Shown: positions 22,501 to 35,075, counted from the stretch's first letter. The stretch: 61,887 bases of DNA from Porogramme epimiltina (GCA_900155495.1 FTLJ01000060.1:1-61887); one strand, 5' to 3'. Made by a program: numbers and translations. The notes: a model not told the origin generated them from the letters alone.

Positions 22501-24138
22501 TGACACGGACTAAGGCCGCCACGGGGAGAGCTGAAAGGCGAGCAGAGTGGGGTCTCGGTGGTACGCCGCGTTCCAAGGAACGTGGAGAAGGGGCCTCTGA
22601 TGTCGCTTGATAAGTTTAAGTTCTAGGACAGGTTGTCATGCCCCCACCACGCCTTCGCAGGGCGCCAGTACAAGAGAGGTAACCGGGACATACCAGGGCT
22701 TCTCGAACAGCGCCGGACTCGAAGTTCCATCGAAAGATGCGGACATGGGCTTGGGTGTGGTCAGTGTTGACGGCATGGCTTGTATGACAGCACGACTCGT
22801 GTACTTAGTCCGCCCGACGGCATCTTGACTTGTCCCTGCTGGCGACCCTGCGAGCTCGTGTTCTTGTCGTCGAACTATCTTTAGTCGATCGATTGTCAGA
22901 TGTTTGCCTACAGTGAGGACTGCGCCGGAGATGATTACCGTCGAGATGTATACGCCACAAAGCTTCCTTGGGGGACCACGCCACGCTCCCAACAACGGAG
23001 TCGAAACTTGAACGGCAACTTGGCCAGTGGGCAGAATGCATACTACAGGTTATACTCCTCGGTAGATACGTGGCGCCGGCGCGATTGCAGCGTGTTGCAA
23101 AGGCCCATTGTGCGCTTCTTTGTCCATAGCTTAACTGAGAGGCGGTAGGGATCAGCATGCAGCGCAAGGCGTTCCCCGAGCGGCCACGCACCCAAAAAGG
23201 CACCTACGAAACTCGGTTCCCCAGGTGTTCGCCCGATATCCGCGCCCGTCCAACGCGGCCTCCGCACGCGGGAACCCGACAGCGACGGGACAACCTGCCA
23301 TACACACCGCAAAGTTCGCGCCCGCGACGACGCGAACCAGGCCCGCTCTACGGCCACGCGCAGGGGCAGGACCTGCCAGCCCGAAACGCGACGCGCGCGA
23401 CCTAGCTCGCCATGGCCACGCGCGCACAGATGTTCCCACACCGCAGCGACGGCGCACGATTCGGAACGAGGGCGATCGTCGAAGGGGGTGTGTCCGCACG
23501 GCCGCGCGGCGCGGCGACGGAGTGTGCACGATTACGCGCGTGCGCGCCCACACGGGGCGGGGGCTGTCGCGACCTGAACTCACTTGCGCCTGCGCGTCCT
23601 GCCCCCCCTGGCCTTTCCCCGCGTGGGGCGCGATCGTGGTCCAGAACGGCGCTTCGAGAGCTTGGCGGGCGTGCAGACGCCTTGTAAAGCGAACAGCTTG
23701 AGCCTGGAGCGACGGAAGAGACACGGCGAGTGGTCGTCGGTGGTCGCAGTTAGTCTTTCGATACCATTGGCCGCGCATCCCCGTGCTAAGTATAAGGGCT
23801 CTAGGGTCGAGTTAGGTCCCCGTCATCAGGGAGGGAGGTTCTGTGAAAAAACATCCTCAGAGGGTTCAAAGCTCCGGAGCGCGCCACAATACAACCGTCA
23901 CGCCTCCAATCAGGGTGTTGAATGGCGGCATGAATTGCATTCTTCGACCAGCGACTTGCACCACCCGGTTCCTACAGACAGTGCGGAGTATAGTACAACG
24001 CGAGTCGCGTTCCATTCCTACAAAGCGAGATGATAACAACATGCGACAAGGGACTGACACGCACTAGCTAGCACGAGAATACTTTCCGAGGCCTGGCAGC
24101 ATACACCGACAACACGGCGACCAAAAATCAGGGTGCTG
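22501..24138. other. Upstream region of EF-hand/ZZ gene 1 and downstream region of the securin-like gene
   Basis: The first 140 bp (22501-22640) are conserved with 41937-42085, so they probably hold the core promoter/leader of the EF-hand/ZZ gene. From about 23150 to 23700 the DNA is very GC- and CpG-rich and open in several frames at once, with no protein family recognisable in any. Confidence 0.5.
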
Positions 24139-25640
24139 TCAGACGTCGAAGGCGAAATCCTCCGTGCTGCCCACGAAATGCTTCTCGAGCATCCCTGCGA
24201 AGCCGTCGTCCGAAGCCTTGCTCTTCGGTGCACCAGCTGTGCTCGGCGCTCTCGCTTTGCCCGTCACCGTAGCCGCGCGGGGACGTTGAGTCGCGGCCGC
24301 AGCCGCACTGGCAGGACGTGGGCGCGCGGCCGAGGGGGCGGCCGAGTTGAGCGACGGTTTGGACACCACGCGTGAACCTGCACTTGTTGCAGGGCGCGAC
24401 GGGATTGGGGTGGTTGCCGCGCTCGAAGACGCGGCAGCTTTGGCGGCCCTGAGAGCAGACGTTCGCGTCTGCACGGGCGCGGGTGCAGGGATCCGCGACG
24501 AAGAAGCCGTTGGCCGCGAGGAGGCCCCTGCAGGGCGAGAGGGGATGGCTGAGTGCGTAGGAACGGTTCGAGCTGAGCCAGCGCGAGCTAGGGGAGCGGA
24601 AGGCTTGGTCGCTGGAGGAGTTAATGTGTGATTGGGCGGCTTCTCAGTAAAAGGGTTATCGTCCTCTGAAGTTCTGAAGATCAACAACCACATATGCACG
24701 CGTCCTAGAGTTGGCAAACACACCTAACACTGGTATTTCCAAAGTGTCGAGAGCTGATGGGTCCGGTCTATAGCCACTCTGGAGGAGCAATTGGTCGACG
24801 TCGATCTGATGATGGATGTCTTGGGCATAGAACTGCGAAGCCGTGTCGTCCATGACGTCGCCGTGACCTAACTCGAATAGGCTGCTGCCGAGTACCTTGT
24901 AGTTGGGCATATCGAACGGAGGGACATACGGGCATTCTTGGGCCGGGTCAGCGGAATAAAAGCAAAGAGAAGCAGGCGACATACCAACGGCACCGGGTGG
25001 CATGTATTCCAATTCGTCGTCCTCATCGTCCACCGCTGTTTCCACAGCTTCTTGCGCCTGCTCCGCGACGTCGTTGTTTATCCCCTCCATATCTCCGGGG
25101 CTCACATCCCAATAGTTGCCTTTGGTAAGAGGTGTCTTGAACGTCCCACTGAGCCTTCCCCTTAGGCTCTTACGGGTGCTAGAAGGACGAAGTGAGGCGA
25201 TATCGGGAGATGAGGAATCCTGTTCCGGCGCAGGCGCAAGAAGGGCAAGTTTGGAGAGCTTCAGTCCTTGCGGACCCGGCGTCTTGCCGGCTCCGCCGAA
25301 GTTGACCGCGGCGACACGATTAGGGAAGGGTGTTTTGTCCATGAGGGGGCGAGCGGCAGAGATGGAGATGAGAGGCTTTTTGCCGTCTGAGAGTTAGAGG
25401 TTTAGAGATAGGGGAATGTTCGACACGTTATTTCAAGGACGTACGAGCAGTCCCGGGACGAAAGGGGGTCTGAAGAGCAGACTTCTTGAAGACAGTCTTC
25501 GGACCCACAGTATGGACGGCATTCTCCTGCAAGCCGTTGCGGCTCTTAGATGCCTTCCTGCCCGGAGTCTTCGTACTGAGTGCAGAGTGACCAGCAACAT
25601 CTATGTCGCTGTTGAGAGAGATAGGGCGTGTACTAAGCAT
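24139..25640 (-). CDS. Securin-like (Pds1/Cut2-type) putative anaphase inhibitor
   Basis: Exon 1 is 25640-25445 and a 58-bp GT-AG intron leads to an exon beginning at 25386; at least one intron follows before the last exon, which ends at 24139. The first ATG opens MLSTRPISLNSD; the next residues include RNGLQENAVH, a KEN-like degron, then TPGRK and ARPLMDKTPFPNR. RKSLRGRL offers RxxL destruction-box candidates. The middle is acidic (DDEDDELEYMPP) with SADPAQECPYVPPFD and DPSALDTLEIP. The C-terminus is Ser/Ala/Pro-rich, basic and disordered, ending EDFAFDV. Degron head, acidic middle and low conservation fit fungal securins, which hold separase inactive until anaphase, but securins are too divergent for certainty from reading alone. 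A decayed copy lies at 7905-8730. Alternative: an unrelated disordered nuclear protein. Confidence 0.5.
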
Positions 25641-27195
25641 GGTGCGAGAAGCAGACGGAAGATGTTCACGACGGTCGAGTGCAGAGGCGTTGAGCAGTCG
25701 CAGGCGCCCGTTCGCGCGAACGTCACGGAACACGGGACTTTGTGACACGGTCACGTGGCCCGTTGCCCTCGGTGTCAGAAACGACGCAAAAACAAACTTT
25801 CAACTGTATCTGCAAGTAGAATTTGAAGCTCACTTTGATCATTCGGTACACGGTACTCAGGCTTTGCAATTCGTGGTAACTCTAGGCCGCATTTCAGAGA
25901 TAGGCCATTCCGATATTCCGGACTCCACTGGGACGCCACCCCCCTTCCATTCCTGCTCAGTCGCCGAACAGGAGGGTCATCAAACGAGCTGAACACAGCA
26001 TCGCGACGACACCATGTTAGTCATACGTGTACTCGGGCTTCTGCGGCTCAAGCTAGCACGGTCAATATCCTGAGAAAATCGACTAGCTCTAGATCAATTC
26101 CTGCTTCGTCTTCCTGGCCTCTCTTCGGGGACTCGTCTTTTCAACTCCTGTAGCAAGAACTTCTTGTCGACCCTAGGCCGTGCCAGTTCAGCGAGGAAGA
26201 AGTCTCCTGACTTGACGTCTTCCCCCACGCTCGCTCGCGTTTGACGAGATCGGCGATCCATAAATCAAACAGGTACGTCTGACGCTAATCCTCAAACTCT
26301 GCTTCTAGCCTCCTCGCCCATCCACTCTTCCCACACCCCTTCTCTCGCTGTCACAATCCTTTCTGGCTCCGTCGCGTCGCTGTCGTGCCGGCATAGCCTT
26401 TCTTGTGCCTCGTGCCAAGCAACTTCAGGTTGACAATGTGTATATCCGCACTAAGTTCGTCACTCAAAGACCCTTTTGCTCCTACTTCCATTATGGCCCC
26501 TCTCTACTATCCCTTCCCTTATACATGACTAGGAGCTGTCCGGCCCCTTTCTCCTCGAGACTCACACGACTTTGATGCGCTCACGATGCCCGTTCAGAGA
26601 CGCGATCCGGGCGACAGTAGTTCGGTCCCGTGCCGGTCGCCAACAGCGACCCTGCTCGTCGTCACCGTCCGAAGTTGATGGACCCCGCATCCAGCTCCTC
26701 CTGTTGAATTGGGCATGCTGCGCTTCCTGTCTCAGGGCCGCCGCTTCGCCTCGACAACACAGCGCGAAGAGCGATCTGTCGGCACGTGGTATCCTACTGG
26801 CTGCCCCCCCGGCCGGAGATGAAGTATCGCGATCACTCCCCCTCGAGTTGTCCGACACGACCCTTCGGTCGCACTATCCTAGCCGCCCACAACCTGCCGC
26901 TTTGCACCAGCCTTAAGCGATGACGAGCTGGGGGCCCGGCTAGCACACGGGACAATGCACTGAGAACGCGACGCGGCCCCCCTCCCAAAAGCGGCCTAGA
27001 CTCAAGGACTCAAGGGCGCACAACCCTGCATCCCGGGGGGTCGCTCGCTATGCGCGCGTGGGCGAATTGAATGGCCATTGACTCCACCCGAAATACTTAG
27101 GGTCATCGAGTGCTCGCTCTGGCTCACATTTATCCCGTTCGGGACCTCCCTCGCTCGACGTTCTCAACTCCGCGCTCGACGCTGCGTTCGAAATC
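25641..27195. other. Divergent intergenic region (securin-like gene / Zn2Cys6 gene)
   Basis: A 1.55-kb shared upstream region. A 114-aa frame at 26572-26916 (+) has no motif. The DNA before 27196 is the likely leader of the Zn2Cys6 gene. No other gene seen. Confidence 0.5.
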
Positions 27196-29089
27196 ATGAG
27201 CCTCAACTCCGAGTCCATCCCCGCACCGGGGTACCTGTACTCATTCGGCACAGATTTCAACGGCTCGTTGAGTTGTAGCGACGGCGATTCTCTCGCGTAC
27301 GAAGGCCCAATGGTCCATTACGAGGTTCAGCCCCTTTTGTACTTATTCGACCCCACTTCACTGACCATGAGCTTCTACAGGATTGCGCCGAGGTTCAACC
27401 CTATGGGCTCCCGTTCTCGTTGGATTTCAATGCCATGACGAACCTGCCGTTTGCGCATCGCGGTGTGCCGCCGTCGGCGCTCTCAAACAAGTACTACACG
27501 CTCGAAGCTCCCGACGCGTGCGCTGCGGCGGCGCCCGCCGCGCCCTCCCACGCGCCCCCTAAGGCCGCACCCCCGCCAGTAGCCGCCGCCGTCGGCCCCG
27601 CCTCAACGCCCACGCGAGCTGTCCCCGTCGCCCCTCCGTACCGCGTTCTTCCAAAACACAGAAGAAACAAAGACGACCCCGGCGGTGTTTCTGGCCCACT
27701 GGCACAGCCCACGACGCTATCGGAGGTCGGCTTTGTCTCTCTGTGTCTCGGAGAGAACCTAGGCTCACGGACGAACATACAGGAACAGCCCGGCGACCCG
27801 TCGTCACTCGCGCTCGCGCTCGGAAGTACACCGGGGGCGGCGACGCATCAGCAACCACTCCCGCCGCCCGGTGTCATCGTGCCTTCACAATCGGCCCACG
27901 CGGCTCTCGACCCTTTCAGGTACTCCGACTCCCGCGACTGGACCTGGGTAGACACGTCCCCGGGAGCTTGCCAGCCCCCGCAAGTGAAAGGGCTCAACCA
28001 GCTCCCGCACGCGCCATCCCCAACACCGACGGCGACGCCTCCGCCCCCGACGCCTAGCGTGGAGGAGCTCGCGTCGACCGACAAGGCGTGGAACACCACC
28101 GTGGGCGCTGGACGTGGGCTAATAGTATACTCACCTACCACGGCGCGCCGCATCCCCGTTGCGATGGGCGCTGCGGGCATCGTGCTGCAAGACGCCGCGG
28201 CGCGGCCAGAGGCAGAGCCCAAGACGCGCCACAAGCGGCTTGCGAGCACGCCGTCGGCGTGTGCGTTCTGCAAGCGTCGTAAGATCGCCTGCGGCGGCCC
28301 AGTGCCAAACGATGGGGCGAGACGGTGCGGGTGAGTACAGTCTTCGAAGTCTTAAGGGTCTTGCGCGCTTCAGTGTGTGTGGGGGCCGGGAGGTGGGGTG
28401 GGGACCTGCTCTCATCCCCTCCCCCTCGCCCACCTTTTATCCCCTCCTCGGCATTGCGCGAGGCGAGCTGGCGGCTCGCCTGGGAGAGAGCGCGGCGCTG
28501 GGAGCTATTGTGGTATTGGAGACTGCCTCCGGCGATGGAGGAACAACACAGTCGCCGCGGGCCCCGGTCGCGCGACCCGCGGGGTCATGCGCCCGAGCGA
28601 AGCAGCACACATCGCGAGGCTGAAGGCTATCCGCCTATCGGCACCCAATCGCGCACCGCGCGTCCCCACGCGCGCAGCCCCTCGCCCTTTCCCGCTTTTC
28701 CGTGGCCCCGCGCGCGCCCTCGTTCCCTCGTGTCCTGCGGGCGGCCGTGCAGTTCAAGGTCCGCGCGTCCCCCGGAAGATTCTACGGGGCTGCGCGAATC
28801 GCCGTTTTCGCGCGCGCGCGCGCACCAGGGATCGATCGCGGGCCCTCGTGCGCGGGGGGAGAGGGGGCGCGAAGCGAGCACGACGCGCGCGCCGGCGCGG
28901 ATCGTCTTGGCATGTGCCCACCGACGTTCACTTCTGACCCTTTCTTCCTACAGGCAGTGCATCCAGCGCAAGCAGCCATGCGAGTTCCCGGACCCGGGTA
29001 CCGTACAGAGCCGCGTACACGCGCCCCCACTTGCCGCGCGACCCCGTCGTGCCAGCCCGGGCAAGGCCAAAGTCAAGACGGAGGGCTGA
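27196..29089 (+). CDS. Zn(II)2Cys6 protein with C-terminal zinc cluster, putative transcription factor
   Basis: Four exons (27196-27324, 27381-27725, 27783-28330, 28954-29089) splice in frame to 385 aa. Most of the protein is Pro/Ala-rich and disordered. Near the end, ACAFCKRRKIACGG, RRCGQC and RKQPCEFP supply six cysteines in the fungal binuclear-cluster spacing, with a longer loop between halves. A basic tail (RPRRASPGKAKVKTEG) follows. Zn2Cys6 clusters bind CGG-type DNA sites and are normally N-terminal; the terminal position is unusual, and no fungal-specific middle-homology domain is visible. Intron 3 (28331-28953, 623 bp) is ten times longer than the others and splits the cluster between its two halves; reading through it gives an immediate stop (GGG TGA). 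The first intron has a weak donor, GTTCAG. Confidence 0.75.
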
Positions 29090-29561
29090 CTCGACGGGAT
29101 CGTCTTTCCGTCGATCGATGCCCCACGTTGCAACTCGCCGGCCGCCATCCATGTTCGAAGTTCTTCTACTCGGGGAACCAGCTACGGAGGTTCATTCGTC
29201 TTCATACACTGTACTCTGGTTGTGTTCTAGTCTCGTTTTTGTGGTTCGCCCTGCACATCGCTGTCGTATATACTTTGGCTTCGCGCTCGTCTCGTATCTG
29301 TATTGGTTGTCGTATTTGCTGTATGTAGTGCTCTCCTGCCGCCCCTCTTCCTTGCTCTGTGCTTCCGATCATGTTCCCTCGCTGTCAACTGTACCCCTCC
29401 CTCTAATATAGTCGAATCCGTGTTGTTGAGGTCAAAACTCCGTCATCGACCATCATTTCCGGTGTGCAGCCTATCACGCCGTTTCTGCGAAGCGCATTAA
29501 TATTGCAACTCTCCACCCCGTGCTCAAGGGGCACTCGCCATCCTGGTGGTGCAGTCCCGGG
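29090..29561. other. Intergenic region between convergent Zn2Cys6 and site-2 protease genes
   Basis: 472 bp between two 3' ends; T-rich in the first half (probable 3'UTR/terminator of the Zn2Cys6 gene). No gene seen. Confidence 0.5.
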
Positions 29562-32080
29562 CTACTGATACACTTCGACTAAACCGAGAACGACACACGT
29601 CCCGAGCAGCACCCCAACACCGATGTGGACCGCTCTCCTGCGCCTCCCCTTCACTTTTTGAGCCCGCCGAGACCCACGATGGTCGCGCATGGCGGCTACC
29701 GCAGCCACCACGCGTCCATCTCCGTCTTCATCTGCGCCGCGCTCCAGTGCCGCCTCCATCTGGAACGAGTCGTCCGAGGCTCGCGCGGCGCCTTGGCGGG
29801 CATCCGACCACTCGCTCAACGCGTCGAGCAGCTGCCCCCCGTCCAGGCGTGGAATGGGAAGGAGGTTAAAGAAGTACAATGAGAGCGTGAGCATCTTCAT
29901 GTACCTATCACACGCCTGTCAGACCCTTGCCGCATTGGGAGTAAGAACATTCACGAACGAAAATAACAACGCCCATAACTCCGGCAGGGCCATCGGCAGA
30001 ATGCGTGAGGCGGGGAGCCAGTCTCCGACTTCAACTAGTGAATACAGTACTCGTCAGACAATTTCGCGGACTACGGCGAAGGAGCGAGGAGTCACATACG
30101 CTCTTGTAATATCTCCCACCGTGCACCTTGCCACACGACCGTGTGCTCTGCATCACCGCCCCCTCCGGCGCGTAGCCATAGGGGTATGTGCATCTTGAGC
30201 ACAACTAGCCCCTGGTCGCCTCGCGGTCGGACGCAAAACTCCGCCTTGCCGCAGTCGACGGCGGACTCGCACCGGCGCACGGTTGCGCGCTCGTCCGGAT
30301 CGAGGAAGGCGAGCGGGTCAAGACATCGCTCGAATACGTTCCCCTCGGGCGTCCGCGTAGAGAAGCACGCTTCCGCCGGACCACCGGAGTCCGAGAGGCA
30401 GCAGCTCTGGCTGTGCGCTGCCAGACGAAAGGCAAGGGGAATGCGAGCGTGAAAGCGCCATGGTTAGCATTCAGGCACCAAAAAGCGCGACCCACGGAAT
30501 CGGAGCCGCCGCGCACCTACAAACCATGGTTCATCGGCACACCAGCCGAGTACTGGTCCCGGGGACGAGGCTTCTTGAGTGAGCACGCGCACCCACGGGT
30601 CCGCACCGTCGATCTGGGCGAGCGCATCATCGCCGACCTGGTAGATGACAGCGCCTACGGGGACGTGATCGTACAGGGGTGAGTCCTGTGGAGCGCGTTA
30701 GTGTGTGGGCTCTCCGAGGGAGTGGATGGCATGGTCGAACTCACGACATCCACACCGACTACGACTCGGCCGTACCCGCGTACGTTACGGTATCCCAGGA
30801 CCGGCCATACCACGTCCGATATAGGCATCCACGCAAGGAAGGAGAGAAAGGCCCACAGGAGCAGATTGTGGAAGGCCCCAGCGGAGATGATACGCGTGCG
30901 AGCGCGAGTTGGGAGAGAGTCTGTTTCTCCTGCGGGGAAGGCGACAAATGCAGAGGGTAGGATAACAGTAATCCCCAAACCGGCAGAACTGAGTGGGATC
31001 GAGTCCCTAAGAAGTCGCGCGTTAGCACCGACTACACGTACAATGCAAGAAGAGGGCGCACACAGCTGCGGCGACCGCGTGCCCGGCCTCGTGAACGACC
31101 TGCGTTGCGAGCAGCGCGATAAGGAGGACGGGAAGATGGTGTAGAGGTGTTGTGACTCCGGGGATCTGTCCAGGAAAAGTTGTTCGTGAGCACCACACTC
31201 CCAAGGGAGAGAACATACGGGAAAGGGAGAGAAAGAGGTTGCCATCGTCGCGAATACCGTTCCGCATGCTCCGGTGTATTCGCGGAGACAGAACCAACAA
31301 ACTTGTTAGGGGGAAGCGAGCGCAGATCCAGCAAAGAATAGAGCTGCATAACAGCGACGGAACGCATGAACATTCTAGCATGGACCATCACGCTATAGTG
31401 GAATAACTCGCATTCACTTGCGGGATCTCCGCTAGGATGTTCGAAGCGCAGGGACGAGGGATGCAGGGAAAGAGGTGATACAAGTCGCAAAGAAGATGCG
31501 GCACCCCCTGCTCTGCTCCCAAAGTAGAGGTCCGTGTTGTGGTTCTGCATCGCGAAGAAAGCTTGGGAATAGACGTACTCACAATCAATTGTAATGGAGC
31601 CCTGCCACCTGGCTCGGATCTTACACTCTCCTCACCCTCGGTGAAGTCGCGTTTGTGCAGCACCCCGCTCGTCTGACCTTCCTGCTCGTAGTCGCCCGCG
31701 ACAGTGTACCTCTCCCAGACCCCTCCCACCATCCGCACTACCGTCCATAGCAAGAGCCCGACTGCGCCGCACATACCCAGCACGCCCAGCACCGCGCCGA
31801 CGTCATACATCCGCGCGAGCGCGCTACTACGGCGGACCCGTGTGCAAAGACGTGTGTGTGCGCCGTTCCAGGCCGTCGAGGCCAGACCGAGGTGCAGCGC
31901 ATGAAGCGTAATGCGTGTCGTACGCGTTTTGAACAGATCCGGGGAGGTCGAGTGTCCAGCCGCGGAGGGCGCTGGGAGGAAGGTGTTCCGCGCGGTGCGC
32001 CGGCGGTGGTACCGGAGCAAGTGGAGAAGGCCCCAGAACGTTGAAAGCCAGAGGAGGAGGCTGTTCAGGTCCGAGTTCAT
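29562..32080 (-). CDS. Site-2 protease (M50 intramembrane metalloprotease)
   Basis: Several exons; exon 1 is 32080-31583 with a GTGAGT donor. The N-terminus has hydrophobic segments (LLLWLSTFWGLLHLL, then VLGVLGMCGAVGLLLWTVV). The next coding exon has LLIALLATQVVHEAGHAVAA, giving the HExxH zinc site inside a membrane helix. Later exons encode FHNLLLWAFLSFLAWM and a soluble PDZ-like insertion (HVPVGAVIYQVGDDALAQID). The last exon has YFFNLLPIPRLDGGQLLDAL, the LDG motif giving the third zinc ligand, and a final helix VGVLLGTCVVLGLVEV. This order is that of metazoan/fungal S2P. In basidiomycetes, S2P (Stp1 in Cryptococcus) releases the sterol regulator SREBP/Sre1 from the membrane; the same role here is inferred from the family. 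Exact internal exon borders are approximate. Confidence 0.85.
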
Positions 32081-32566
32081 TTTGTATATCTCTTCATGAA
32101 TGCGTCGAGGGATGAGGCGGGGGCGGCCTCAAGGCGGACTGAGGCTGAGAGACGCTTCATCATCGTGGACGGCGGTCAAGGTGCGGTGTTTGTTCGTGTT
32201 GATCCGACCTCTGTCTCGGAATACACCTCGCACCCGCCAGGTCACTCAGAATTGGAGACATGGGAGTACATTAAACATTTATTCGTTCCACGGTGGGGAG
32301 AAAGAAAGATAATACAGTTAGGTGCGAGATAGCAGCACGGTGATACGGGCGAGGAAAGATTGAATTACAGTGTGGGTGCCAGAGGGGAGGTAGCTGGAAA
32401 AGGAGTTCATGTCGTACAGTGTGGCAGGAGGAATGAGTGGGAAAGGAAGGCAGTGTAGAGGATTGTACAGAGAACCAGGACGACGGCGATACGTAAAGCG
32501 AGCGTAGAGCGAGCGTAGCAAGGGTCCAGCCGCAGATCGTGAGGAATCCGGACAAGGAACAGCAGG
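32081..32566. other. Intergenic region between RBR ligase and site-2 protease genes
   Basis: 486 bp upstream of the site-2 protease and downstream of the RBR ligase, both on the minus strand. No gene seen. Confidence 0.5.
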
Positions 32567-34609
32567 TTAGTCAAAGCCGTCTACGGAGCAGTTCCACGAC
32601 CATCGCCCGTCTAGATACCCCTTCGCGGTGTCCTCTAGCATGATCTCGTTTCGTTTCTGCACGTATACCTATTCACACAGATAGTAAGCCACTGCATCTT
32701 CACAGAATGTCTGGGATCGCTACTTACGGTCTTGTTAGTCACCTTCTCGCGGAGGGACATGATGGTCTCGGGGTCGATTGGTGCCTCGATGAGCTCGGAT
32801 AGCTCCTCGACCGCCCTCTCCAAGTCGCTAGGTATGGTCATTAGCGGCACGCCCATGCGCAGTAGCCAGATATCGAGATACTCACCGCTGGTTGTCTTCG
32901 AATAGTTCCTTTTCGTTCCCAAGAGCGAGATAATAGGCCATCGCGTACGTCCATTTAAGAGTCATTCTGCACTTGAACACGACGTTAACAGCTTTCTTCA
33001 TGAACTGCACTTCGATCCAGGTAAGCGCTGAAGTGATTTGCATCTCCTCCATCTTCTTCTCCGTCTTCGCGTAGAGCTCCATTGACAACTTGGCCGACTG
33101 TTCGTGGTTCGCCCATCGGTTGTAGTACTGGCGAACACACGGATGAGGTGGAGAGCTGACGAAAGGTAGGAACTGTGTGTGCTTACGTGCAGGTAGCGTT
33201 CGAGGGAAGCCCGGCTGCGCGACTGGGCGTCGCGTGCGTCAACGCTGGCCTTCTCATCGTACCGGTTGCAAGAGTACCATGAGGTACCATGCTCAGACCA
33301 CGGCCCTGACACGATGTCAGCCCCCTCCCCGCACGTACACACACGGCACCCCACACGCACCCATGCAGACCCAGCAGAACTCGTACTTGCACTTCTTGCA
33401 GGTCATGTGGTTGCACCCGCCGTTCTTCTCGATCGTGCTCTGGCACTTGCTGCACTCCTTCGTGTTGCTCTTGATCCAGTTCGCCGTCTCGCTGTCGTCC
33501 CTGCACTTCTGCAGCCACATCTTCGCCACCGCGCACACGACCGGGCGGTGGTCCCCGTCGACCGCGCACCCGAAACAGAACACGTGCGCCGCGTCCGCGC
33601 CACACACCACGGTCGGCACGAGCTGCGCGAGCGACGAGCGCGTCGCCGCCGCGGAGCACGCGACGGTGTGCGTGCACGACGGGTACGGGCAGAACTTGAG
33701 GTGCGCGATGTGCCCGACGAACTCGCGCACGAGGAGCTCGCCGTACCGCCGCCACGTCGCCTCGCCCGCCTCGTCGCCCGCGAGCGCGCGGTGCACGAAC
33801 GGGTCCGGGGCGACGATGTTGCAGTCCTCCCCCATGCACGTGATGCGGCACTCGGCCTCGGTGCGCACCTTGCTCGTCGTGTACTCCTTCCAGCACGACG
33901 TGCAGAACTTGTGGTCGCAGAGGAGCGCGAGCGTCTCCGTCTGGGCGTCGTCGAAGCAGATCGGACACACGAACGGCTGCTCCTCCACCGGGGGGCTCGC
34001 ACGCTTCGCTTTGGAGGGTGTCCGCGCGGTCTCCGAGATCGAGGAGCGCTTGGCCGTGCGCTGAGGCCCAGTGGACGAGCGGCTAGAAGATGCCTTCGAG
34101 GGTGGTGGTGTAGGCTCGCGAGGGGGGAGCTCGACGCCAGCCGCGACGGCGACGGCAGAGGCGTTGTCCATGTACTTCTCGATCAGCTTCTCCTTGTTCC
34201 AGTCCATGTGGCGGAGGAGCAATGCAGCGACTGGAGGCTGCACGGCAGAGTCAGCCTAATGTCCGCGGACCCTGGGAACTGGCAATGCGCACCTCCACGC
34301 CAAAAATGCCACTGATATGGTCCACGTCCGCCTGCATCATCTTCTCGACGTCGGGCTGACTGAGCGATGTATGCTCTACCTCGTAGACCTTCCTGTCTGA
34401 CCGAGTAGCGACCTTGAAATCTTCGCCAAAGCCCTCTCCTTCTACGTCCGAGGCTGACTCTATACCAAGGACAACAGAGTTGGTATTAGGAATCACAAGT
34501 ACGGTAAGTGGGGTGGTGTACTCGTACCGTCGTCGACCTCCATGACGTCGTCGTCCTCCTCGTCGTAGTACTCGTTCTCGTCGTCGGAAATCTCGTAATC
34601 AGAGGACAT
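32567..34609 (-). CDS. Ariadne-type RBR E3 ubiquitin ligase
   Basis: A multi-exon gene. It starts MSSDYEISDDENEYYDEEDD, an acidic head, then a UBA-like segment (PPVAALLLRHMDWNKEKLIE). RING1 is CPICFDD, LCDHKFCTSCWKEY and CMGEDC; the IBR region has KFCPYPSC, VVCGADAAHVFCFGC and H/C ligands; RING2 is CSKCQSTIEKNGGCNHMTC with CKYEFCWVCMG and WSEHG. The cysteine in GGCNHM is the family's catalytic residue, which accepts ubiquitin from the E2 before transfer. The C-terminal Ariadne helices follow (ERYLH, YYNRWANHEQSAKLSMELY, WTYAMAYYLALGNEKELFE, DLERAVEELSELIEAP). RING1, IBR, RING2 and Ariadne domain in this order are that of HHARI/Hel1, which cooperates with neddylated cullins. The last codons read VDGFD then TAA at 32567. 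Length about 550 aa, as usual. Confidence 0.92.
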
Positions 34610-35075
34610 GATGGACAGTGGTGAGCGACGGTTGGGACGATAAGGGCAGGTAGTGGAAAGTGGTAGAGTCAAGTAGGACGGATCGGGTGCGCCTTGCCTC
34701 GCTTGAGCAGTATGACGCCCTTGGGTCGGAGTTCGAATCACTTACTCAGCCTCCCAAAGGAAGCCATCGGCGCGAGTCCGACAAACACTCACCTCGCCGT
34801 ATTCGTCCTGCCTTTGATGAGCACCAACTGCCGAATGTCTATACTCAGCCCCCAGAGCAAGTCTATGGTGCATGCGGGTCTTTGAGAGTGCGTGCATTGT
34901 TGGCGTGCCCAAAAGATGTGCAAAAGTACAATACGTTGTTCTACGTACAACACATTATTTTCTTCTAATAGATACAACTCCGTCCGTACGCGTACGTCGT
35001 CGTCACTGTCGTCATGCGCCGTTGCAGTCGCTCTACAGTACTAGAGAGGAAGAAACACAGTGACCAAGCAAGCCT
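34610..35075. other. Intergenic region between Hsp110 and RBR ligase genes
   Basis: 466 bp, upstream of the RBR ligase on the minus strand. A stretch near 34725-34750 looks weakly like a tRNA T-loop but does not fold (see rejected list). No gene seen. Confidence 0.5.

Noticed and set aside
23152..23778. 208-aa minus-strand frame in very GC-rich DNA
   Set aside because: Several frames are open at once because of few stop codons at high GC; Arg/Ala-rich with no motif or intron pattern.
33266..34315. 349-aa plus-strand frame opposite the RBR ligase
   Set aside because: Antisense shadow of well-conserved RING exons.
34690..34760. tRNA-like sequence around GTTCGAATC
   Set aside because: The T-arm stem does not pair and no acceptor or anticodon arm can be built on either strand.
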